Assembly: GCA_907163375.1 (NCBI GenBank)
Contig: CAJQUW010016909.1
Coordinates: forward strand, 248,001 to 312,000
Source of the DNA: Prostheceraeus crozeri
Taxonomy: Eukaryota; Platyhelminthes; Polycladida; Euryleptidae
DNA: 64,000 bases
Reading direction: 5' to 3'
The notes under the pieces were generated by a model, which saw only the letters and a program-made list of their open reading frames with translations, searched no databases and was not told the DNA's origin. The stretch's first letter is position 1, and every line of letters starts with the position of its first letter. Of this stretch, positions 55,968-64,000 are shown in pieces. A program made the position numbers and the translations under genes.

Positions 55968-56982
55968 TTATTGCCTATTACGTTCAAAAACAGTACAAAC
56001 GCGAGTATTTTCTGATGCTGCACATGCATTCGATCTCAAGAAAAGGCAGCTGTGGTCTGATGTCTTCAGTAGAGCACCAACTTCAGCGTCAGAAATATAG
56101 AATGAATTCAAATACTCAGAAACCCAAATCTGATCTAAAAATGACGTGCCACTAGTTGGATGAAAAACTTTGTTACAACAAGTTAGGTGATATTTAAAAC
56201 ACAACATATTAAAGCTGTTGAAGTCTCCGCAATATACAAACTTGATATCAGACATGTTCACAACAAGAAAATCGTCGGATACGGTGACAACCTTCCCGAG
56301 ACGAATTATGACGTTTTCATTTTCATCCATCCTGGTTTTCAGTTCGTCACGTAACTTTTTGTGCTGTTGTTGATGCATTGGCGTCAAGTCCATGTTCACA
56401 TAAACTGACTTTAACGAAGGAGACTCTCTTAACATCTTTGCCTTGCGAAGGACCTCTGCTTTTGTATCAGCGGTTTTGAATTTCACACGAAGAAGACGTG
56501 ATCTTTGAGTGCTGCTCTTGCACAACCTATCAACCCGTTCAATTTGACTGTCGTCACTACCAAGAAATTTCACCATCTTTGTTACGTATGAGAAATTGTG
56601 AGAACGTCTTTCATCCAATGTAACAGATGAAGCCTCAGCAACGCCAGAGACAATCGCGTTTGCCTCTCGAGAACATCTATTTTGGAATTAACTGATAAAG
56701 TCTTCTGTATGATTACCGATAGGTGGTTCTGAAGGCAACGCCGCTATCTGAGCATGCATATAGCTTTGAAGAAGTTCATCATATTTCTCTTCCAGATGAT
56801 TTACTGTTTGGAGTAGAGGGAGAAGCAAAGCATTTAACTTCACTTTCATGTTCTTAAATAGGTCATCACTGTCAGCGCTTTCCTTGCGTAGTTGGAGGAG
56901 TGTTTATGAGATCATTCTTTTTGAGAGGGTCTTTCTTAGACTGTAGTTCCTCATCAGTCAAAGAAAGAACATATAAAGCCAT
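55968..56982 (-). pseudogene. LINE ORF1 fused to endonuclease end
   Basis: Starts MALYVLSLTDEELQSKK at 56982. A helix-rich part NALLLPLLQTVNHLEEKYDE follows, then KMVKFLGSDDSQIERVDRLC and RSRLLRVKFKTADTKAEVLR with VYVNMDLTPMHQQQHKKLRD, resembling the RNA-binding segment of ORF1 proteins. Directly after SDDFLVVNMSDI the frame turns into FVYCGDFNSFNM, HPTSGTSFLDQIWVS and LLKTSDHSCLFLRS, the last blocks of the LINE endonuclease. The fusion results from an internal deletion of the start of ORF2. One early frameshift lies near 56880. Confidence 0.75.
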
Positions 56983-57000
56983 CGCATCAATTTGTCAAAG

Positions 57001-57565
57001 CTAAAAGAATTGACTCCAGATTAAGATGAAAAATTCGTGATTGACTGGACTCGAGCACACGACCTTCGGGGGCGACTTGCCGCGCACAGACCACATCACC
57101 ACGACACGGCGTTGATAACACAATGAATCTTCTCTACCAGATCCGAGAAATTGCATAGAAATCCGAGCGCACTTTTGATCGGATGATCGAAGAGGATCGT
57201 GATGAATGCGAAAGACAGAGTTATAGGCTTCGACGGACTGAGTAGATATCATCAAGGGAAATCACAAACACTAAATAATCCCAAATTGCGAATGATAGAG
57301 GCCATGATTGGAAAAACGGAAGGCACATGAATATTCCTGCGATAATGGGAATTCCGCTGATATAAATTTTTCACAATCTGTTGGGTGAAAATCGACGTCA
57401 GGTGCCAGACTCCACGCACAATACACGAGCTCGCAAATTTTCTCTTTTGAAGATTTTTATAAATTTTCATTCAAATTTAGTGACTGATCGAAAGACAAGG
57501 AATCAAATTTTATAGAATTTGGATCTTAAATTTTAATTGGATAAAATTCATAAAAATCGGATAAA
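57001..57565. other. Probable LINE 5' region, unassigned
   Basis: Lies upstream of the ORF1 start. GC content is higher up to about 57260, consistent with a LINE 5' untranslated region; frames on the minus strand (57001-57255, 57252-57470) have no motif. Confidence 0.35.
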
Positions 57566-57569
57566 ATTA

Positions 57570-59785
57570 ACTTAACATGCACATTGTGCATTGAACTACT
57601 AATCTAAATTCAAACGACTTCTTTTTATCATTCCGATGATTGAGAACAACTGAATTCTTCCAGACAAAATTTTCATATTGATCATAAATGCTGGTAAAAA
57701 AGTTGTTTTCGCATATTATCATGTATAAATAGTTATACTTCAGTGTTTTTTCGCTGATCGTGGATAGAAGAGCCCAGTGTGGGAACCGGCACAGAGTTTT
57801 TGGTCTGGCCCTGCAATCGAAGGCCCAAACTTTGGTCACGTTGTAGATTTAATTTTTCGGCCAGAGCCTGACTCGATTTTTTAAAAATTTTAGGCCCATG
57901 CCCGTCTTATTTGAAATTAGTAGCCATTTGAACATATTCGAAAATAATGATTGAACAAGCAATTATCATATTTTGCATTATCAATATTCATTCAAAATGT
58001 TTTGTTCAGAGTAAAGGCATATTCATAAACTAATATACCTAGCCACCAACTAAATGCAACTTCAAAAAAAAAAAAAATGCTAAATGCTTAAATGCTAAAT
58101 GCAATCAAGTGCACACGAAGTGGCGAAGATCGTCCGCTCGTACAATAACCATCTTGTTGTAGGTGGTACTACGTCACAGCTTTCCCATTGCGATTACATT
58201 TTTCTATAAATATTTGCCGTTAACAAGGTATCTATTTCACATAATTGTCTACTGATTGGTGTCAAATCTTTCCTGAGACACACTAGAATAGCGTGATTCC
58301 TTATGAGCTCATAATTAACACAGTCAAATTAACAGCTAACAAGGAACCTGCGTCCATTGACCAACTTTCGCTACTCGTGCACGGGCGCGATATCCAAACT
58401 TAGCGCTAAATTAGGGAAGTAGCTGTCCCAATAACTTAAAGTCCTCTTCGGTTGCTGTACAGAAAACCGATTATTGTATCCTGTCCCTTTTCAATACTGT
58501 TATCGTACCACCTTCGACAAATTCATAGATCGAAATATGCAAACGAGTGTCTGCTTTTCAAGCCCTATTTATGACTAGCGCCCGCAAAGAAAATGCTCAT
58601 GTTATCAATAACTTTCCCCGCCAAAAAATACTTTGAAAATTCTGTCATTTCCCAGAGATATTTTGCCATAACTTGGCCGTTCTGTACAGAACTCGTTGGT
58701 CTTTAAATCCATTAATAGGATCCTTTTTATCCATTAATTATCCATTTTATGGAGATGTTCCGTGTGTGAAGGAAGATAATAGCCTAACCATCAATGTCTA
58801 AAGATTATAGCGTTCGCCATGATGGACATGAATGTTAACCATACAAATTATACTCGATTGCGCATTAACGCAATACACATGTATTTTACATGTAGACACA
58901 CTACGTTTCAAAGGACGGCAAGGAACATAATCTTAAGAACAAGCGAGCGATTTTTTCCAAAAATCCAGGCCAGAGCTCGGTTTCCACTGTGGAAGAAGCG
59001 CTGATCTCAACTTTTCATGCATATCAAATTCTTGGCAGTCCTTGGCCATGTCACGATCTCGTCTCTGGTTGACTGAGATCTGCAACCATTCACCTTGCAG
59101 CTAACCAGCTGCTATTGTAGCCTTGTGATGGAGTTCTCATCACAACAACTAGACTACGTGGTTTCGAATCCGAGCGCGGAATATCGGCCGATGTTTTAAT
59201 TTCCGCAAATAACGGATGAAATGATCATTTAACAAATTGGAGTCCTGTAGAAAGTAATAACGGGTCACTTCAGACCCATTGGACATAATAGCAAGGGTGG
59301 TTCTGTCATTTTATGACATCATTGGTTAGAAAATGGATTGGTTCTTCCGCGTCTCTATTATTTCACCTGATTATCGATGTGATTTTGGTTGGAATGTAAT
59401 ATTTAATTATCTTGGTTGGTGTATGTAATCCTATGAAATAAGCTTCTTCCTCTATACTTTTGTATCTTCTATTATACATACTTAAAGTAGCCTACTGCGA
59501 TCGAATCAAAAGCAATTGATAAAAGTTCTTCATTTTTCAGTTTAGAGTAGGACTGGACTATCATCACAACGCCTTTTGCATGGAACATTCAGGACCCGTT
59601 GTACCTCTTATTTGGTGTACTTTACTATTATTGAGCTTCCTTTAACTAAATCGGTACTTTCCGTACATGGAAAACGTCGATTTCAAATTAATTTAAGAGA
59701 AATAATAGGCCGATTAATCGGCAACTTTCCATCGATTAATATACCATCGGCCGATTATCAAAATCACTAATCAATACCCCTTTAC
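57570..59785 (+). mobile_element. Repeat R1, copy C
   Basis: Homologous to 36990-38740 along its length: ATTGAACTACTAATCTAAAT, GAACAACTGAATTCTTCC, TTGTAGCCTTGTGATGG and CTAAATCGGTACTTTCCGTA, ending in ATTAATCGGCCGATTATC-like repeats and CAATACCCC. Identity to copy A is about 70 percent by eye. Just outside, 59797-59852 carries GGGCCGGATATAGCCCGCAG and ends ACAACCCTG, which looks like one end of a different hAT element. Confidence 0.65.
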
Positions 59786-59875
59786 TCGCGAGCCCCATAA
59801 GAATCCTTCACGGGCCGGATATAGCCCGCAGGCCATATGTTTTACAACCCTGATATAACGAAGTAGGTCTATTAC

Positions 59876-60186
59876 GAGTAATTAAGTGCGTCTATAGTTC
59901 ACGAAATATAAAATCCAGTGTCAAAGTTCCCAATTTTTTTTTAGATAGCTGTGATGTGACCATGGCTGTTAAAGTCTCAAACAACTACTCTACCCAATCA
60001 TGATCGCCTACATCCATGTCTTTATGAGCATTGTTTCTTGTTTACTAGACATAAGAGAAAATGCACGCGCACCTTTCTTCGCTCATGTGGACAACCAGAC
60101 GCTGATGCTGTCGCATCGTGCATCAGTTAAACGCGTTAATGCTAGTCTTTGTTCACAAACTCGATCGAAAAGCGCTTGGCACAGAT
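59876..60186 (+). repeat. Duplicate of 51835-52145, opposite orientation
   Basis: Starts AATTAAGTGCGTCTATAGTT and ends at AGCGCTTGGCAC. See the reverse copy at 51768-52145. Confidence 0.9.
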
Positions 60187-61030
60187 ATTAGACCGGGAGT
60201 CAGAGGGGTTCACTACCAAAGAAAAGCACCCCAAGGTATGACTACATGAAGAGCTGGGGACTAGTCTGAAGGTCACGGAACTGAGAGTCTGCCGGGTCAG
60301 AACTGGTGGACTCAGCCAAGGGGACCCACAATGTTAGGCCTCAAAAGTGTACTAGATGCAACATTCTAATTCAAACGCAGAATTATTGCCTAAAATTTGG
60401 TGAACACGAAAACACCAATGACTGACATTCTAAGTGGTGGAACACCCCCGGCACACGACCCCAAAGGACCCCCACAATTGTGCTAGATAAACCTTAAGAC
60501 ACGTGTGTTGTGCCTGTAAACGTACAAACGTAGTTTCCAAGTATTCAATTACAATCTTTCAAAAACAACTGAAAACGTTGGAAAAGAAAAATTAAACAAG
60601 GAATACATGTGCATGAATGGATTGTAACAACTCTGTATAGAGTCAGTTTCTGTCAACTTTGCATATTGTCATTAAAATTTTCAAGAGCAAATTATCAGCT
60701 TGAAAATGTGATAAATATAACAAATTCACTTTTCTAGGAATCCTAGGCAGTCAAGATTTATTAACAGCTTTTGTCATGCAGAACTTCAAAACTGACGAAG
60801 CATATCTATAAATAGAGGTGGGCAATAAAATCGAAGTATTTCAAATCGCCTTCAACACCTGCTCATTTTTGTAAAGCTGAATTTTCTGAGCACTATGACA
60901 TTAATTTGATCAAAATTGACCCATAATTGAGTAAGTGCGGCCCATTTAAAAAATTACGGTGAAGTTACTAAAAATAGCTACATAATGCCCAATATGAAAG
61001 TGCCTATTATTTACACCAGACTTATGGAGA
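60187..61030. other. Unassigned sequence
   Basis: Includes two similar words GGACCCACAATGTTAGGCCT and GGACCCCCACAATTGTGCTA 150 bp apart. No gene recognised. Confidence 0.35.
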
Positions 61031-61031
61031 G

Positions 61032-61303
61032 TTAAAGTACAATAAAAAAGACACACAAAGCATCAGTTACAAGCAAATTATCAGGCTCAAACGTCAAAAC
61101 CAGTTTGCTAAGGTCAAATACTCCTATAATAACGCATGGGATTATCTGAACAATGTTCACATTCTGAAATGCAGTGTGCTTGAGATGTCTCCATCCCATT
61201 ATGTCATTGAATGGGTCACACCGTTCAAAGTACTCTGCTGTAAGTGAGCCATCCGCGTGATCACTGATGCAGTTACCTGTTCTGAGTCTACATTCCTCCG
61301 AAG
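61032..61303 (-). CDS. Possible exon of a second host gene, unidentified
   Basis: After an AG at 61304-61305 (TACTAAT branch-like word 11 bases before) the minus strand is open for 90 codons: EECRLRTGNCISDHADGSLT, AEYFERCDPFNDIMGWRHLK, then a hydrophobic stretch NIVQIIPCVIIGVF and a stop at 61032. A donor-like GTATTT occurs after VIIG, so the exon may end at about 61110. If the exon at 61737-61797 uses the donor GTTAAA, phases match this one. No family recognised. Confidence 0.35.
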
Positions 61304-61736
61304 CTATTCATTAGTATCCCAATCGACAAAACAAGGTTCCTTTCCAAAAAATAGTCTTCTCAAAAGATGGTCCTAAAACTCAGTTTTTCATGAAACTGTC
61401 ATACGGAAAGTCACGAAACGAAATTTATTTGATGCAGTGAGAATTATCTTAGCAATATCCAAAATCCAGGCGCCTGAAAATTATCGCCGGAAAATCAATT
61501 GCCAATTGCGGTATAATGGAGGTATGTGGAGATAGGCTTAAGAAGGCCTATTTTGCATATGTCATATCATCTCATTGTAAATGGCATTTTCAATTTCCTC
61601 CTATTTTAAACACCTCCTTACCTTAGCCTTGTGAACCTGAAGATGATTTCTGGATGGTAATCGAAGCATTTGGTACATCTACAGTGTAGATAAGAAACAG
61701 TAATTAAAATCTTAGAAATATTTGACTCTTTCCAAT

Positions 61737-61797
61737 TTAACCATGACTAGTAAGAACATCTTCCAAATATTTTGTAACTACAAGAGGCAACTGGTAA
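61737..61797 (-). CDS. Probable exon, 3' part after LINE insertion
   Basis: Reads QLPLVVTKYLEDVLTSHG then a stop at 61737-61739, or a weak donor GTTAAA just before it. It continues in frame from 62291-62336 when the LINE and one copy of its TTACCA target are left out. Confidence 0.4.
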
Positions 61798-62290
61798 TCA
61801 TCATCATCATCATCATCATACGTTTAACGTCCCTTTTTCCGCCGTTGGCTGGGTTGGACGGTTTCCTCTGATGGCAGTTCTCCATCTTCCACGATCCTTG
61901 CAGAGATCCTCGCAGAGACCCAATCTCCTGCAATCCCCACGAACAGTTTCTTCCCAGGTGGTACGAGGTCGACCTCTGATCTTCCGTCCTGGTATTTCGA
62001 TCTTCCACACCTTCTTTATCTGGCTTCCGAACTACATGGCCATACCATCGCAGTCGCCTTCTTCTCATGGCTTCTTCTACTCCAACCAAGTCAAGCCTTT
62101 GGAGGAGCTCTTCGCTGGAGATTCGATCTCGAAGGGAAACACCACAAAGCCACCTGACCATTCTTCTTTCGGCTCTTACCATCTTCATTTTGTTTTCTGT
62201 CTTCATGGCCCATGTCTCACTGCCGTACAACATTCTGCTCCTCACACAGGCTTCGTAAACCTTCCCCTTCATCCAGAGAGGTGTCCCTCT
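61798..62290 (-). mobile_element. 5'-truncated LINE with (TGA)n tail and target duplication
   Basis: Minus strand: MKGKVYEACVRSRMLYGSET, RMVRWLCGVSLRDRISSEEL, RRLRWYGHVVRKPD and, after a frame change, RGRPRTTWEETVRGDCRRLG ending QPTAEKGTLNV and a stop. The 3' end is seven repeats of TGA (61798-61818). TGGTAA flanks both sides (61792-61797 and 62291-62296). The almost open frame, intact tail and exact duplication mark a relatively young insertion. RTE-like by tail, clade not certain. Confidence 0.85.
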
Positions 62291-62336
62291 TGGTAAGTCA
62301 GATCAAATTTCATGTGATATCGAATTTCGGTTAAGT
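62291..62336 (-). CDS. Probable exon, 5' part before LINE insertion
   Basis: Acceptor CTCCATCTTCTACAG at 62337-62351 opens a phase-1 exon reading LTEIRYHMKFDLTY. The LINE interrupts it at TTACCA. The strong acceptor and continuity with 61737-61797 support a real exon. Which gene it belongs to is unknown. Confidence 0.45.
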
Positions 62337-62505
62337 CTGTAGAAGATGGAGTGGTTGTTAATTATTCGCGGATAAATGCTTCGATGGGCTACTTCGGTTC
62401 ACAATTTAAGCTTGACATCTACACCAATGGGTATGTATAGTCTTCTCTATTCATCAAATCAATAGTGATTTAGGAACCTAGCTCACACGCCTTGCATTTG
62501 TACAC

Positions 62506-62554
62506 CAACATGAATCATGTATTCTTCAGCTTTCATGCTAGTGCTACACAACCT
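62506..62554 (-). CDS. Possible short exon
   Basis: Behind a long pyrimidine tract (TTTTCTTGTTTTCTTTC, 62569-62585) and AG at 62555-62556 the strand reads RLCSTSMKAEEYMIHV up to a donor GTGTAC, leaving in phase 1, which fits the exon at 62291-62336. Small and weakly supported. Confidence 0.25.
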
Positions 62555-62871
62555 CTTGAGATCATTAATTGAAAGAAAACAAGAAAATATTTTCTTCGGT
62601 ATATTGCCGCTTTTGATTATCTCAATGCTCCTAGGTTCTATGTGGAGCTCGATTTTTAGGCCTATATTAGGCTACCGATGAAGACTAACAGAGTGGGCTC
62701 ATTCATAACTTATGCAGCACTTTCAGTCAAACATATTATGACCCTTCTGATAGGATTACAAGTTTATGAAGTGCAGCTTGCAATTATCCCTCGCAGTTTC
62801 CATCAAATATGTCAACATTATTAAACTTTCCTAGTTCCAGATTGACTGACGAAGTAGAAATCATTTCATCA

Positions 62872-63012
62872 TTATGGAAGGTGTTGGGATCGGACATTTT
62901 CTTTAAAAAGTCTAGGAAAACTGAGTGTTTGACTCGCCAATTCTAAGGATTTGCTCTTTTCTTCCCTGTTCTGCACTTCGGATCTGTACTCATGCAAGAG
63001 CTTATCTAACAT
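62872..63012 (-). CDS. Probable last exon, unidentified host gene
   Basis: After an 82-bp intron (63013-63094, GTATGT..AAAG with CACTAAT branch-like word) the strand reads MLDKLLHEYRSEVQNREEKS then KSLELASQTLSFPRLFKENV and stops at 62872. Charged and helix-prone, possibly coiled coil. Phases 0/0 agree with the exon at 63095-63262. The protein is not recognised. Confidence 0.45.
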   Translation of the reverse strand: MLDKLLHEYRSEVQNREEKSKSLELASQTLSFPRLFKENVRSQHLP

Positions 63013-63094
63013 CTTTAAAATTTTGATTAGTGTATAAAATGATCATTTGTAAATTTGTTACTCTACAACGAGTGAAAATTCATAGATCACATAC

Positions 63095-63262
63095 TTCTGG
63101 ATGATCTACTTCGATGATTTGCAAGAGCCAATAGATTTCTCGGTTGATATTTTGTAAAAGAAACATGGGTTTAAAAAATGTTGCTGTGAACGTTCCTGCC
63201 ATTCGAATATCACTTCCAGTCTTTCCTTTGGACAGAGTTTCGGGACCATCTTCACCACCAAC
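63095..63262 (-). CDS. Probable exon, unidentified host gene
   Basis: A 168-nt stretch of exactly 56 open codons between AG (63263-63264) and donor GTATGT: VGGEDGPETLSKGKTGSDIR, MAGTFTATFFKPMFLLQNIN, REIYWLLQIIEVDHPE. It continues in phase into 62872-63012 over an intron of 82 bp. The acceptor's pyrimidine tract is weak. No family recognised by eye. Confidence 0.45.
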
Positions 63263-63269
63263 CTATAAT

Positions 63270-64000
63270 AGGCCTATGTGTGCGCATATCTTCACGTAGA
63301 AGTAAGCATGATTGTGATTTCAGAAACTAAATTTTAAAACTGTGATTAAATAAATATTGCTGGGCAGAGGGGTTGAAAAAAATTCAAACACTGACATCAG
63401 TGGTCCTACGCGGCAAATTTCCATTTTTTTACGCAGGCCGAGTAAATTTGTGCAGGCAGACGTATGTGATGAATGAAAGTACCGTATGCATAGATAGAAT
63501 TCCAATGTGATTACTACTTTCACGTTCGGATTACACGAATTTAAAATGCAATCACGAATGAATTACGAATGCAAGTAGTCATTCAATATGCAAAGTGATG
63601 ATCACGCATATGAATTTATAATGCATGTGAAGGAAAAACGCTTAAATCAACTCAGCGCCCCTGGCTTTCACGATGTTAACAGACATTTCGTTCTTAATCT
63701 TGCTTGGCACAATCGCAAAAAATGATTTTTGTTGTCCTCGTAAAAGTCAGCGGCATTGTACTGATCATGGATTCTCCGAAGTCATCTGAAAGCGTTTGTA
63801 ATGATTCTTCTTTAAACAGTCGCTTTATTGTATATACGTGCGTATTTCTCACTTAAGTATTAGACAAGTGTTAAGGGAAGTTACATTTTGTTTCATTGGT
63901 CGTGGAAAGCAGAAACAGAATATTGATTGGTACTATACCAAAACTCGTAGTTTAATCCGAGGCAAAAATATGCATAATTGTGTGCTTCGAAGCTCAGTGT
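63270..64000. other. Unassigned sequence
   Basis: On the minus strand about 63650-63730 reads FFAIVPSKIKNEMSVNIVKA then RGAELI and a stop, which looks protein-like but lacks a clear acceptor. Nothing else was recognised. Confidence 0.3.

Larger units (their letters stand above)
52420..57000 (-). mobile_element. CR1-like LINE with ORF1, interrupted by a hAT element
   Basis: Minus-strand order: ORF1 (56982 downwards), end of an endonuclease, RT to just past YADD at 54966, then after a 1.94-kb hAT insertion the rest of RT and C-terminal domain down to about 52420. Closing the hAT gap gives a continuous reading QLRCKKML-VNCNKSKQM, showing that both halves are one element. An internal deletion fuses the end of ORF1 to the last third of the endonuclease. 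Possible 5' untranslated sequence continues to about 57470. Confidence 0.85.

Noticed and set aside
61871-62296. Plus-strand frame of 141 codons
   Set aside because: Antisense of the LINE C-terminal fragment.

Overview
The window is non-coding-rich, AT-rich nuclear DNA of an animal, most likely a marine invertebrate. The evidence is spliced exons with GT..AG borders, a gene interrupted by introns of more than 13 kb, and a dense mix of LINEs, Penelope-like elements, mariner, hAT, pogo and TTAA-type transposons. I see no bacterial gene organisation, no CRISPR array and no rRNA or tRNA gene that I could support. The species cannot be named from sequence alone.

The main host gene lies on the minus strand and runs from about 49.8 kb down to 20.5 kb. 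Four exons (49573-49794, 35369-35471, 21953-22072, 20525-20613) have good splice borders, fully compatible phases, and join into 178 codons of a uDENN-linker-cDENN region. By eye it is closest to the SBF1/SBF2 (MTMR5/MTMR13) pseudophosphatase family. Its first and last exons are not found with confidence. The two large introns (14.1 and 13.3 kb) carry most of the transposons between 22 and 49.5 kb, and the short third intron holds a decayed mariner.

Layout. 0-2.9 kb: CR1/Jockey-type LINE, minus strand. 2.9-6.6 kb: a DNA transposon with 16-bp terminal inverted repeats (TIRs), a PHD-like transposase remnant and a GGGCCCC-rich tandem array. 6.6-7.9 kb: a Ty3/gypsy integrase fossil and a long-TIR foldback element. 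9.3-10.7 kb: hAT transposase remnant. 13.4-17.5 kb: pogo-type MITE, a palindrome with hammerhead-like motifs, and two Penelope-like fragments. 20.5-22.1 kb: host exons plus mariner. 25.5-25.9 kb: LINE 3' end. 27-31 kb: foldbacks and pogo MITEs. 32.1-35.2 kb: a 3.07-kb element with array-type long TIRs carrying a spliced Cys/His-rich gene. 35.8-38.7 kb: a repeat (R1) containing a TTAA element that itself contains a hAT MITE. 40.9-41.6, 42.8-43.0 and 43.7-44.2 kb: further repeats and a Penelope-like endonuclease. 48.8-50.8 kb: LINE fragments, one with an RNase H region, around a host exon. 52.4-57.0 kb: a CR1-like LINE with ORF1, split by a hAT element. 57.6-60.2 kb: another R1 copy and an inverted duplicate. 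61.0-63.3 kb: probable exons of a second host gene (or genes) on the minus strand, one split by a young LINE insertion.

The most interesting items are the DENN gene recovered from exons too short to stand out as open reading frames, the LINE insertion in a likely exon at 61.7-62.3 kb, the 3.07-kb array-TIR transposon with an intron-containing gene, the RNase H-bearing LINE, and the hammerhead-like motifs next to Penelope-like sequence. All identifications come from reading the sequence; no database search was run.
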